A stretch of DNA of 64,000 nt from CAZZKJ01 sp964654695 (GCA_964654695.1 CAZZKJ010000002.1:1-64000); one strand, 5' to 3'. Counted from the first letter of the stretch, positions 24,123-33,272 are shown. Made by a program: numbers and translations. Notes: generated by a model not told the origin, from the sequence alone.

Positions 24123-26134
24123 GAATCAGCAGCTCGAGGCTTACAATGCCCCCTGCAAGAAAAGAAAAAACAAATAATAAAACCGGCTGCACCCGTTTGC
24201 ACCGGACCGCAGCGCTTGCATTCATCGCTTTGGTTTTGACGGCCCTTTTCCCCCGGTATTCACAGGCCCAGGAAGTGAGACTCTTCAAGATTACTGCATA
24301 TGAAGGTTACCTGGGCTTCGGCTATGAGTATCAGCGGGAAATGTGGGATAAATCCCAGCGCTTTCAGAACCTGCTCGCAAAGAATCACAGGTTCACGGAA
24401 GAACCTTCTCTTGATGTTTGGAGTTATTTTTATCATCCAAACGTTGCAAAAATCAAAACTTCTTTGACATGGACGCAGCGCCAGGAATTTCTGTCCAATG
24501 AATCGGCTCCCAACTACAACACCGGCATTGCCATAAAGGATTTTAGCGCGGATGCGGAGCTTTTCAAACGCCTTCCGGTCAATTTCCAGCTTTTCGCATC
24601 GCGGATCACTACCACCATCGACAATACTTACTGGTCTAAACGCGATCTTATTACCAGGAGACTGGGAGCAAGAATAAATCTAAGGTCCCTTCTTCTTCCC
24701 GCCTCGCTCCAATCAAGCACCACCGAACAGGAAGGATTTGGTTTCTATTATTACCGGGAGAAACGCAAAGATCTTCGGCTTGACATTTCCAACAACAATA
24801 AGTTCATACGCACCACGTTAAGCGGCGAAACCGCCGATATCTGGAGATCCGAACAAAACGTTAACAGTAAAATCGACCAGGCGGAGATTCAAAACATTTT
24901 CAATCCAAACAATATGGGAAGGGCTCAACTCGTATCCAACGTCCATTATTACCGGCAGAGAAACGGCTACAACACGAAAAATTTCAGCGTCTTGGAAAAC
25001 CTCAACATGCACTTGACATCGCGCCTGTCAATGCAGCTGTCTTATTCCAATTCTTCAGGAACTTCACAGAATTTGAGCAACAAGACCGAAGTATTTCAGG
25101 GTATACTGTCACACAGGTTATACGAAAGCCTTCTCAGCTCGCTGGAGTTCTTCAGGACGTCCTTCGGTTTCGACCGCGGGAAACAAACGGACAGGGGAGG
25201 GAGGGTAGGTATTTCCTATCATAAATTCGTGCCTTTCGGCAAAATAGAAGCAGGGTACACGGCGCGATATCAGGAAGAATGGCAGGACTTCGAAGAAGAT
25301 CTCGCCGCAATAATAAAGGAATCGCACCAGTTTATTCCTGGGGTTCCGCTGTTTCTCGACAGGCAGTTGATTAAACCCGAAACCATTGAGATACGCGACG
25401 AAACCGGCATTATTCTATACGAAGAAGGCATCGACTATATCATCAGGGCTTTTAGCAGTTACACTGAGATTATCATTCTTCCCGCCGGAAATATTCCGCG
25501 CGACGCGTTTTTGCAGGTAAGTTACCAGTTCCAGGTGGACCCCGCGCTGTCGTTCAAAACCTTGTCCGCTCAGTGGAATACATCAATCAATGTTAAAAAT
25601 AAACTCATCATCAGCTACAAGCAAAGCGCCGACGATCAGACTCTGCTCGGCGGAATCGACGCCGGGAACCTCCAGGATATCAATCAAAACACGCTCACGG
25701 TTCAGACAATTATTAAAGGCTCCACAACGACCATGGAGTACCAGAAATACGGGGCCGATATAAATCCATTCAATGCCAGGAGGATAAATGAATATTTCTT
25801 CCATAATTTTTCCAGCAAAACCCAGATGAACCTTCAGGCAGATTACACAGTCATTGATTTTACCGGAACGCCTGTCACCGCTACTTTATGGGACGTTATT
25901 CTTGGTTTCAAAAGCAGGCTCTCGCGGTCTATGAAACTCAACTTTCGCTCTTATTACCGGGAGCACCGCGGCCAGGGCGATACCAGCGTGATCTATGGAT
26001 TGGAGAACGAACTCAGATACAGGTTCCGGATGGTTGAACTCTTTGCTTCGGGCGCGTTCGAATACGGCCGGATCGAAGGATTTGAAAAGAGAAATAGAAT
26101 ATTTTTAAAAACCCAATTGAGAAGATATTTTTGA
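24119..26134 (+). CDS. Large predicted outer-membrane beta-barrel, candidate porin of a cytochrome conduit
   Basis: 671 residues. Signal peptide (AALAFIALVLTALFPRYSQA). The rest is rich in amphipathic strands with aromatic girdles (GYLGFGYEYQREMWD, LNFRSYYREHRGQG) and ends RRYF, a C-terminal aromatic as in barrel proteins. A probable plug or extracellular domain interrupts the barrel near residues 400-470 (PETIEIRDETGIILYEEG). Length suits a 20- to 26-strand barrel, comparable in size to MtrB/OmbB-type porins, but I see no sequence motif linking it to them. It has no CxxC motif. TTG at 24119 overlaps the previous stop; an ATG at 24146 is an alternative start. The role as an electron-conduit sheath is inferred from context. 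Confidence 0.75.
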   Translation: MRISSSRLTMPPARKEKTNNKTGCTRLHRTAALAFIALVLTALFPRYSQAQEVRLFKITAYEGYLGFGYEYQREMWDKSQRFQNLLAKNHRFTEEPSLDVWSYFYHPNVAKIKTSLTWTQRQEFLSNESAPNYNTGIAIKDFSADAELFKRLPVNFQLFASRITTTIDNTYWSKRDLITRRLGARINLRSLLLPASLQSSTTEQEGFGFYYYREKRKDLRLDISNNNKFIRTTLSGETADIWRSEQNVNSKIDQAEIQNIFNPNNMGRAQLVSNVHYYRQRNGYNTKNFSVLENLNMHLTSRLSMQLSYSNSSGTSQNLSNKTEVFQGILSHRLYESLLSSLEFFRTSFGFDRGKQTDRGGRVGISYHKFVPFGKIEAGYTARYQEEWQDFEEDLAAIIKESHQFIPGVPLFLDRQLIKPETIEIRDETGIILYEEGIDYIIRAFSSYTEIIILPAGNIPRDAFLQVSYQFQVDPALSFKTLSAQWNTSINVKNKLIISYKQSADDQTLLGGIDAGNLQDINQNTLTVQTIIKGSTTTMEYQKYGADINPFNARRINEYFFHNFSSKTQMNLQADYTVIDFTGTPVTATLWDVILGFKSRLSRSMKLNFRSYYREHRGQGDTSVIYGLENELRYRFRMVELFASGAFEYGRIEGFEKRNRIFLKTQLRRYF

Positions 26135-27171
26135 GGCTTATGAAATCATTTATGAACAACAAAACCGTAATAGCAGCAGTCCTGATCGCATGCACGGCCG
26201 CGTTCTCATGTTCAAGGAAAGCCGCCTCACCCAAGAAAACGCGGATCTCCTGGCCGGCCGATCCCGAAAGGGCCCGCGTGCGTTTCGTGACAGGCTTTTT
26301 TGCGCAGGAGGGATTAGAGCACGAACCGGGTTTCTTCGGCAGCCTGCGAAGGTTCATCACGGGCGGCAAATCTCCTTCCCTGCAGCAGCCTTACGGTCTG
26401 GAAACCGCGGACGACGGCAGCCTCTATGTAGTGGATACCGGGCTCAGGAAAATTATTATCTTTTCAAAGGAGGGACGCAAACTCGGCGAACTTTCTGCAG
26501 ACCACCGCCTCTTATCGCCGATAGATATAGCTATCACCGGCGGCAGGATATTCGTTACCGATTCCGCAAGGAAAAAAGTCTTCATCATCGACAAAAAAGG
26601 CAAAATCATCGGATCTATCGGCGAAGGCATTTTCGAACGGCCGACAGGGATCGCTGCATCAGCGGATGGACGTTATTTGTATACCGTCGATACCGCCGGG
26701 CACTGCATTTTCAGAACCAGCCCGGACGGAAAAGCTCTGAAGCGAATCGGCAAAAGAGGCTCGGCCCCGGGGGAATTCAATTATCCGACAAACATAACCG
26801 TGTCCGCAGACGGCCGAATCATAGTAACCGATTCAATGAATTTCCGCATACAAATCATGGATGCCGGGGGCGCCCCACTGGCATCAATAGGAACCGCCGG
26901 CGACGGGCCGGGGACCTTTTCAAAGCCGAGGGGCGTGGCGGTCGACAGTGAAGGGCATATTTATGTAGTAGACGCGATGTTCGATAACGTTCAAGTGTTC
27001 TCGCTCGATGGGACGCTGCTCCTGGCTTTCGGCTCGTCGGGTTACGGCCCGGGCCGTTTTTATCTTCCCAGCGGAATATTTATAGATTCCAACGACAGGA
27101 TATTCATCGCAGACACTTTCAACCGGGCCGTCCAGGTATTCGATTACATGCCGGAAGGGAATGCCGATTGA
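26131..27171 (+). CDS. NHL-repeat propeller lipoprotein (second)
   Basis: 346 residues, paralogous to the protein at 22198. Lipobox AFSC near residue 27 after a hydrophobic signal. Six NHL-like blades follow: LQQPYGLETADDGSLYVVDT, GEFNYPTNITVSADGRI, FSKPRGVAVDSEGHIYVVDA and FYLPSGIFIDSNDRIFIADT. A short conserved segment before the propeller (PGFFGSLRRFITGGKSPSLQ) matches the same region of the first NHL protein (SWFAKTVVGSKQLQKGLGKP), suggesting a shared docking function. The start is TTG at 26131, in the TTGA overlap, or ATG at 26140. It separates the barrel gene from the 12-heme cytochrome gene. Confidence 0.85.
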   Translation: MRLMKSFMNNKTVIAAVLIACTAAFSCSRKAASPKKTRISWPADPERARVRFVTGFFAQEGLEHEPGFFGSLRRFITGGKSPSLQQPYGLETADDGSLYVVDTGLRKIIIFSKEGRKLGELSADHRLLSPIDIAITGGRIFVTDSARKKVFIIDKKGKIIGSIGEGIFERPTGIAASADGRYLYTVDTAGHCIFRTSPDGKALKRIGKRGSAPGEFNYPTNITVSADGRIIVTDSMNFRIQIMDAGGAPLASIGTAGDGPGTFSKPRGVAVDSEGHIYVVDAMFDNVQVFSLDGTLLLAFGSSGYGPGRFYLPSGIFIDSNDRIFIADTFNRAVQVFDYMPEGNAD

Positions 27172-28964
27172 TGCCGCGCGGGAACCGCTGCATAAAGGGC
27201 GTACGTATCTTTTTTAGGCGTTCGAAAAATCGCCGCAGTACTCCCGGAAAAGTTACTGGGGCCTTATTTACCGGGGCTTTCCTGGCCGCCTTCGCGGCTT
27301 CTACCTGCGCAACTTTGGAAATCAGAGCGCAGTCCGGTGTAATCGTATCGACCAAGCATAATTTATCAATAAGCGGACCTGGATCGGTAAAAGCCGTGGA
27401 CGAGACCAGGATTTGTATCTTCTGTCACACCCCCCACAGGGCAAGCAGCAGCGGCCCGCTGTGGAACAAGATGGATTCGCAGGCCGGCTACCTGCCCTAT
27501 CAAAGCACGAGCATGCACGTTCTTCCCGGCCAGCCCGCCGGCAGCTCGAAACTCTGTTTGAGCTGCCATGACGGCACAATCGCCCTGGGACTCCTGGTTA
27601 GCGAACAGGCCCAACTGGGTATGACCTTCCAGTTCCCTACCGGCAGGAGCCTGCTGGGCACGGATCTAAGAGACGATCATCCGGTCAGTTTTTTATACGA
27701 TGCCGGACTTGCCGCCGCGAATCCGGAACTGATAGACCCCGTGGGAAATCCCGACGTGCATCTTGATATGAACCAGCAGATGCAGTGCAATTCCTGTCAC
27801 GATGCCCATAACAATATTCACGGACATTTCCTGCGAGAATCCAATACTCGGTCCGCGCTGTGCAGGCGGTGTCATGTTAAGAATGGATGGAACACCTGCA
27901 GCCACGCGGTTTCAACGAAATCCTGGAACGGCGCCGCTCCGGATCCATGGCCCTATACCGGCGAGCAGACCGTAGCCGACAACGCATGTGCCAACTGCCA
28001 TTCCCCGCATCTTGCCGGCGAACCGGAGAGGCTTCTCTATAATGCGATCGAAGAACAGAACTGTTTCAAGTGCCATAACGGGCACGCTGCATCTAAGAAC
28101 GTCGAAGCGGATTTTGCCAAGATATCCTACCATCCCGTAGACATGTATCAATCGGTCCACCAGCCCGGCGAAGATCCCGCGGCCATGAATAAGCATGTCG
28201 AATGCCTCGACTGCCATAACCCCCATGTCGCGAACGCGCTCGGCAACGAACAACCCCCGGCAAACCGCAGCCAGACCAAAGGTGTATCCGGGGTTACGAA
28301 TTCAAATAATTTTACGGCCGAAGCGGTTTACCAGTATGAAATATGCTTCAAATGCCACGCCGGACAGCACTCCGCTTCCGCGAAAGTGCCTCGGGTCATC
28401 GCCCAGACCGATACCAGGTTCGAATTCGATCCCGGCAATCCTTCATACCACCCGGTCGAAGCCGCCGGCAGAAACCAGGATTGCCCCAGTCTCAAGTCGC
28501 CTTACACGACATCGAGCATCATCTATTGTACGGACTGCCATTCGAGCGATACCGGAACCGGCGCCGGAGGCCAGGGCGCAAGCGGCCCGCACGGTTCCGC
28601 ATGGGAGCCGATCCTGGAAAGACGTTTCGAACTTTCCAACGGCCTCAGGGAAAACGCGGATATATACGCCTTGTGTTACAAGTGCCATGATCGTCAGAAT
28701 ATTTTGGACAACCGGAGCTTCAAGGAACACAAGAAGCATATAGACGGAGAAAAAGCATCGTGCGCTACCTGCCATGATCCCCATGGTATAAGCTCGACCC
28801 AGGGAAATACCTCCAATAACACGCACCTGATAAACTTCAACACACTCGAAGTCACACCGAGCAAATCCGGAAAGCTGGAATTCATCGACGACGGTTATCG
28901 CCGCGGCAGGTGTTACCTGACATGCCACAGGAAAAACCACGATCCCAAAGACTATAAACCGTAG
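27171..28964 (+). CDS. Large multiheme cytochrome c, 12 potential hemes
   Basis: About 597 residues. Eleven CxxCH sites (CIFCH, CLSCH, CNSCH, CRRCH, CANCH, CFKCH, CLDCH, CFKCH, CTDCH, CYKCH, CATCH) plus a final CYLTCH, which is CX3CH. The signal peptide ends near IRAQS; no lipobox. Many distal His residues (SYHPVD, PSYHPVE, NNTHL) can serve as sixth ligands. The first four heme modules align with the separate 4-heme protein at 19180. The start is ATG at 27171, or TTG at 27168 overlapping the upstream stop. As the last and largest gene of the operon it is the best candidate for the outward-facing or extracellular cytochrome. Confidence 0.9.
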   Translation: MPRGNRCIKGVRIFFRRSKNRRSTPGKVTGALFTGAFLAAFAASTCATLEIRAQSGVIVSTKHNLSISGPGSVKAVDETRICIFCHTPHRASSSGPLWNKMDSQAGYLPYQSTSMHVLPGQPAGSSKLCLSCHDGTIALGLLVSEQAQLGMTFQFPTGRSLLGTDLRDDHPVSFLYDAGLAAANPELIDPVGNPDVHLDMNQQMQCNSCHDAHNNIHGHFLRESNTRSALCRRCHVKNGWNTCSHAVSTKSWNGAAPDPWPYTGEQTVADNACANCHSPHLAGEPERLLYNAIEEQNCFKCHNGHAASKNVEADFAKISYHPVDMYQSVHQPGEDPAAMNKHVECLDCHNPHVANALGNEQPPANRSQTKGVSGVTNSNNFTAEAVYQYEICFKCHAGQHSASAKVPRVIAQTDTRFEFDPGNPSYHPVEAAGRNQDCPSLKSPYTTSSIIYCTDCHSSDTGTGAGGQGASGPHGSAWEPILERRFELSNGLRENADIYALCYKCHDRQNILDNRSFKEHKKHIDGEKASCATCHDPHGISSTQGNTSNNTHLINFNTLEVTPSKSGKLEFIDDGYRRGRCYLTCHRKNHDPKDYKP

Positions 28965-29023
28965 CTCCGGCCGCTGACGGCGACTCCATCGCGGCATCGA
29001 AACATGGGTAAAACCATGGGTTT

Positions 29024-29719
29024 CTACTTGGAAGATGATCCGGAACGATCGTAGATACGGCGCTTGTGGCATGAAGGGGAACAGCTTCCCCCGCTTTTGT
29101 TCTGGTCCCAACTGATGCTCATCTTCCACTTTCCAAAGGGGGAACGGTCGCGTAATAGAGCGGGCTTCGGGCCGGTGTGGGGAAAATGGCAGATCTTGCA
29201 CGAACGCCCCTTATCGGGGCGGCCGACGTGGACCGAGTGCAGGTTTTTATCGCCGTTGCGAAAGGAAGTTGCTTCCGTTGTAACCTTATTCGCTACAAGA
29301 GACACTTCGTGGCATGAAAAGCATAGTGCAAACGCTTCCTCGGACCACGGAGCATAAAGACCTTCAGGAAAATCCATAGTGAGCATCTTCTTGCTGCCGC
29401 TGCCGTGAGGATCATGGCACATCGTGCATCCCCCCGCTTCGATCGCACCGTGCACAACGGTTCCGGCGGCGGTTTCCTCGTGGCAGAGGAGACAAAGCGC
29501 ATTGTCTTCTTCCATCAGATTGAATGCGTGTTTTTTCTCGTCTGTGAGTTCGTGGCAGTTATCGCATCCTTCTTCGAGAATCGGGTGCTTGTTTTCCATC
29601 TCCCTGAAGTTCTCATGACAGCCGGGGGCAATGCATTCCGTTTCCTGGGAGAAAACTGGTGCCGAGAAAAGCATTGGGGTCAAAACGGCGCAAATATTAA
29701 TAAAACGCACACGGTTCAT
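29024..29719 (-). CDS. Multiheme cytochrome c with five CxxCH and two variant heme sites
   Basis: About 231 residues from the ATG at 29719, which has GGAG upstream and opens a signal peptide (FINICAVLTPMLFSAPVFS). Sites in order: CIAPGCH (CX4CH), CDNCH, CLLCH, CTMCHDPH, CFSCH, CKICHFPH and CSPSCH (CX3CH). The variant motifs at both ends are of kinds known to bind heme in some multiheme cytochromes, so up to seven hemes. Layout is similar to the 5-heme protein at 23310. The gene is convergent with the cytochrome operon (59-base gap) and divergent from osmC. Confidence 0.85.
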   Translation of the reverse strand: MNRVRFINICAVLTPMLFSAPVFSQETECIAPGCHENFREMENKHPILEEGCDNCHELTDEKKHAFNLMEEDNALCLLCHEETAAGTVVHGAIEAGGCTMCHDPHGSGSKKMLTMDFPEGLYAPWSEEAFALCFSCHEVSLVANKVTTEATSFRNGDKNLHSVHVGRPDKGRSCKICHFPHTGPKPALLRDRSPFGKWKMSISWDQNKSGGSCSPSCHKRRIYDRSGSSSK

Positions 29720-29844
29720 ATAGCTATCTCCAGGGATAAAGTCGTAACTCCCGTTCGGCTGATTATCGGATTCCCGTTTTAAGCCGGTCGATAATACCAC
29801 GTCTTTCGGCAAAATCCTATCTAATTCATGCTCGACAACGATTC

Positions 29845-29858
29845 TTTAACCGGTTAAA
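29845..29858. promoter_or_regulatory. Perfect 14-base palindrome between divergent cytochrome and OsmC genes
   Basis: TTTAACCGGTTAAA lies 28 bases before the OsmC start and about 126 bases before the cytochrome start. Its symmetry and position suit an operator for a dimeric repressor shared by both genes. No identity of the regulator can be given. Confidence 0.4.
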
Positions 29859-29885
29859 TTAAATTGCTGAGAAAGGGAGTTCCTT

Positions 29886-30275
29886 ATGGACATGACCATC
29901 AGACTTGCCGGCGGCAAAAAAGTAGAAGCGGCGTTTGGGGAATTTACCGTCAAAACCGATCAACCGGCAGAAGCCGGCGGAAGCGGCTCCGCCCCGACAC
30001 CGTTCGATCTCTTTTTGGCCTCCATCGGCACATGTGCGGGATTATATGTCGGCAATTTCTGTTCGGAGCGCGGCATCTCTTTGGATCAACTCGCGATTAC
30101 ACTCCGGACCGCGCGCAGTTCAGGGGGAAGTATGATCGACAGAATCACTCTTGAAATCTCCCTGCCGCCGGAGTTTCCCGAGAAATACAAAGACACGGTA
30201 ATAAAAGTCGCCAACCTTTGCGCGGTAAAGAAGCACATAATGAATCCGCCGGTGTTCGAGATTACGACAGTATAA
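29886..30275 (+). CDS. OsmC/Ohr-family protein
   Basis: 129 residues. Thiol-dependent peroxide-reducing or stress-related fold. The two family cysteines are visible: SIGTCAGLYVGNF (about residue 50) and VANLCAVKKHIMNPP (about residue 113). This pattern is closer to the YhfA/OsmC branch than to Ohr. GGGAG lies six bases before the ATG. Possible role: detoxifying organic peroxides or sulfur species; physiological substrate uncertain. Confidence 0.82.
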   Translation: MDMTIRLAGGKKVEAAFGEFTVKTDQPAEAGGSGSAPTPFDLFLASIGTCAGLYVGNFCSERGISLDQLAITLRTARSSGGSMIDRITLEISLPPEFPEKYKDTVIKVANLCAVKKHIMNPPVFEITTV

Positions 30276-30330
30276 GAGCGGCACTCTGCTAAGAACTTGT
30301 CAAAGAGCTTTTTTCTCAGCCGGAGATCTT

Positions 30331-31149
30331 ATGATAATACGAGAATCTTTTGCCGGACTCCACCCGGTCATTCAGGCCCTGGTCGCCACGTCCTTTACAT
30401 GGTTTCTGACGGCCCTCGGCGCGGGAATAGTACTTGTAATCAAGGATATTAACAGGAAACTCTTGGACGGCATGCTCGGCTTCGCTGCGGGCGTAATGAT
30501 CGCAGCCAGCTATTGGTCGCTTCTCGCCCCGGCGATAGAGATGTCCGCGGGCCAATCACTGCCGGTTTGGATTCCTCCCGCGGTTGGTTTTCTTCTGGGG
30601 GCGGTGGTGCTTCGCAGTATCGACAAGATCCTGCCGCACTTGCATCTTGGATTTCCGACCGAAGAGGCCGAAGGAGTCAGCACGCGGTGGCGGCGAACCA
30701 CTCTTCTGGTGCTCGCCATTACCCTGCACAATATTCCCGAAGGCCTGGCCGTGGGCGTGGCCTTCGGCGCTGTCGCGGCCGGCATTCCCTCCGCTACGAT
30801 GGCCGGCGCCGTGGCCCTCGCCCTGGGTATCGGAATTCAGAATTTTCCGGAGGGCGTTGCCGTCGCGATGCCTCTCAGAAGAGAAGGCTTATCGCGGTTC
30901 AGGAGCTTTTTCTTTGGACAGCTTTCAGCAGTAGTAGAGCCCATGGCCGGGGTTGTGGGAGCGGCTGCGGTAATAATAGCGAGACCGATATTACCCTACG
31001 CTCTCTCATTCGCGGCCGGCGCAATGATTTTTGTAGTGGTGGAGGAAGTCGTTCCCGAATCGCATCGGGGCGGAAACACCGACACCGCGACCATGGGGGC
31101 GATGATCGGCTTCGTGGTCATGATGATCCTGGATGTAGCTTTTGGATAG
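30331..31149 (+). CDS. ZIP-family divalent metal transporter
   Basis: 272 residues, about eight hydrophobic helices. The two signature helices are intact: LHNIPEGLAVGVAFG (about residue 131) and IQNFPEGVAVAMPL (about residue 168), whose His, Asn and Glu residues bind Zn or Fe in ZIP proteins of the GufA/ZupT group. Cytoplasmic loop contains a short His pair (LPHLHLGF). Imports zinc or iron; iron supply for nearby heme proteins is conceivable but not shown. CGGAG precedes the ATG, and the stop is five bases from the convergent synthetase gene. Confidence 0.9.
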   Translation: MIIRESFAGLHPVIQALVATSFTWFLTALGAGIVLVIKDINRKLLDGMLGFAAGVMIAASYWSLLAPAIEMSAGQSLPVWIPPAVGFLLGAVVLRSIDKILPHLHLGFPTEEAEGVSTRWRRTTLLVLAITLHNIPEGLAVGVAFGAVAAGIPSATMAGAVALALGIGIQNFPEGVAVAMPLRREGLSRFRSFFFGQLSAVVEPMAGVVGAAAVIIARPILPYALSFAAGAMIFVVVEEVVPESHRGGNTDTATMGAMIGFVVMMILDVAFG

Positions 31150-31154
31150 CCGGA

Positions 31155-33272
31155 TCAGTAGAGCTCCGCAGGGCTGATCTTTATCCTCGCATCGACGATC
31201 TTGCAGCCTTCCCGGTCGGGCGTGAAAATAAAAGGATTGATGTCCAGCTCTTCCAGACAGTGTACATCGGACACTAGCTGTGACAACCGCTGGATGGATT
31301 CCACTATATATTCTATGTCCACCCGCTCTTCCCCTCGAACACCTTGCAGAATTGGATAGCCCTTGATACTTTGGACCATTTCCCAGGCATCCAGCCCTGT
31401 TACCGGCATCACGCGGAAAGAAATATCTTTCAAAGTCTCGACGTACTTCCCGCCCATTCCAAACATAATAAGCGGTCCGAACTTATCATCCATGCTCATA
31501 CCCAGGATGACTTCTTTTCCGCTTTCAGCCATTTCCTGGACAAAGAATCCTTTTACTCTGTCTACAGCGCCTGCGTCTGCCACGCGCTCTTCGATTATTT
31601 TCCTGGCAGCGTGCAGCTCATCGCTGTTTTTTATTCCCACAACCACCCCGCCAATGTCCGACTTGTGGATAATTCCCTCGCCTTCGACTTTAAGAACCAA
31701 AGGATAACCCACAGATTCCGCAGCCTCGATGAGGTCTCCTTTCTTGGGGACAACGGCATGGCGGCATACCGGAAATCCGTAATCAGCGAGGATTCTATAG
31801 ACTTCAACGGGGGCAAGGAATCCGCCGCCGCTTTTTTGCCGGCCGCATATGATATCGCTGATACCGGCTCTCCGGGCTTCGAAGTGCTTTATTTCACCTT
31901 CGGGCCGGTTTTTCCATTTTTGATACCCATGCATCAGCGAAGCCACCTTGACGGCGGACTCGGGGAAAATATAAAACGGAGGCGCATCTTTTATCTCAAT
32001 CGGCAGCTCTTCGAGGTATCGATCCTCAGCCATCAGCACCATGAATACCGGCTTGTCGAACTTGCGCACAGATTCGGTAAGTCTTCTCACGACTTCCTTG
32101 GGCTCTATCATTATAGGGGGAACAAAAATTACAATAAGCATATCCACTTCGCCGTCTTCCAGAACAAACGCGGCGGCGCGCTCATATTCTCCGGCACCCG
32201 CACCGGCCAGCATGTCGACGGGATTACTGACACTGGCTTCCGCCGGCAGGATACCGGCCAGTTTGTTACAGGTATTCTCGCTCAAGGGCGCGATTTTCAA
32301 ACCCTGCGTTTCAACGGCATCCGCCGCCATGATGCCCGGACCGCCGGCGTTTGTAAGAATGCCTACTTTGTCGCCAATCGGCAGCGGGGACTTGGTAAAC
32401 CCCAGGACCAAGTCCATCATCTCTTCTATCGTAGACACCCGGACTACACCGCACTGCTTTAGCAGCGCGTCGACCGCAATTTCCATTCCCGCGAGCGCTC
32501 CGGTGTGAGAGGAAGCAGCCCTCGCTCCGGCCGCGGTGGTTCCTGACTTAACGACGACGATCGGTTTTTTCTTCGATATCCTCTTGGAAAGCTGCGTAAA
32601 ATGGCGGGGATGGCCGAACGACTCCAGGTAGAGTGCTATGACTTTTGTATATTCATCGTGTTCCCAATACTCCAGCAGATCGTTTCCGGAAACATCGGCT
32701 TTGTTTCCCACGCTTATAAAATAGGAAAGCCCGAGATTGAGTTTTTTGGCTGCCAGCAGAATAGCAACGCCCAGGGCTCCGCTCTGGCTCATCATTGCGA
32801 GCGCCCCGGCCTCAGGCTCCACCGGCGCGAAAGTTGCATTCAACCGCACCGAAGGTGTTGCATTTATCAGCCCCATGCAGTTGGGTCCAACTATGCGGAA
32901 GCCGTATTTGCCCGCCAGATCTGTAAGCGCATTTTCTCTATTTATGCCTTCCCCGCCGATTTCCTTGAAGCCCGCACTAATAACGACCAGCCCTTTGACT
33001 CCTTTTTTGCCGCAGTTCTCTGCAACTTCGAGGACTTTTTCCTTGGGAACGATGATAATCGCAAGATCGATCTCGTCGGGTATGCTCAAAACCGATGGAT
33101 ATGCCTTGATGCTGTGAATGAATTCATACTTGGAATTTACCGGGAAGAGTTTGCCGTTGAATTCAAACTCTATCAAGTTATGCAGAAGCTCATGGCCGAT
33201 ACTGCCCTTGCGCGCCGTCGCTCCAACAATCGCCACGGATTTTGGTTTGAAAATGGAATCGAGGGTTTTCAT
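31155..33272 (-). CDS. ADP-forming acetate/acyl-CoA ligase, fused alpha-beta type
   Basis: Makes ATP from acyl-CoA, ADP and phosphate, or the reverse. The domains in order: CoA-binding Rossmann domain (about 1-130; KSVAIVGATARKGSIGHELL), succinyl-CoA-ligase-like domains with SHTGALAGMEIA holding the phospho-His, and an ATP-grasp domain in the last 220 residues (GYPLVLKVEGEGIIHKSDIG). At about 705 residues it is the single-chain form. The ATG at 33272 is preferred to one at 33293. It follows the RND pump gene by 34 bases on the same strand, so it may be cotranscribed with an efflux system. Suggests energy conservation by acyl-CoA conversion in a fermentative or respiratory anaerobe. Confidence 0.9.
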   Translation of the reverse strand: MKTLDSIFKPKSVAIVGATARKGSIGHELLHNLIEFEFNGKLFPVNSKYEFIHSIKAYPSVLSIPDEIDLAIIIVPKEKVLEVAENCGKKGVKGLVVISAGFKEIGGEGINRENALTDLAGKYGFRIVGPNCMGLINATPSVRLNATFAPVEPEAGALAMMSQSGALGVAILLAAKKLNLGLSYFISVGNKADVSGNDLLEYWEHDEYTKVIALYLESFGHPRHFTQLSKRISKKKPIVVVKSGTTAAGARAASSHTGALAGMEIAVDALLKQCGVVRVSTIEEMMDLVLGFTKSPLPIGDKVGILTNAGGPGIMAADAVETQGLKIAPLSENTCNKLAGILPAEASVSNPVDMLAGAGAGEYERAAAFVLEDGEVDMLIVIFVPPIMIEPKEVVRRLTESVRKFDKPVFMVLMAEDRYLEELPIEIKDAPPFYIFPESAVKVASLMHGYQKWKNRPEGEIKHFEARRAGISDIICGRQKSGGGFLAPVEVYRILADYGFPVCRHAVVPKKGDLIEAAESVGYPLVLKVEGEGIIHKSDIGGVVVGIKNSDELHAARKIIEERVADAGAVDRVKGFFVQEMAESGKEVILGMSMDDKFGPLIMFGMGGKYVETLKDISFRVMPVTGLDAWEMVQSIKGYPILQGVRGEERVDIEYIVESIQRLSQLVSDVHCLEELDINPFIFTPDREGCKIVDARIKISPAELY

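Noticed and set aside
31344..32462. A 372-codon open frame on the plus strand
   Set aside because: It lies antisense within the ADP-forming acyl-CoA synthetase gene and has no coherent protein features.
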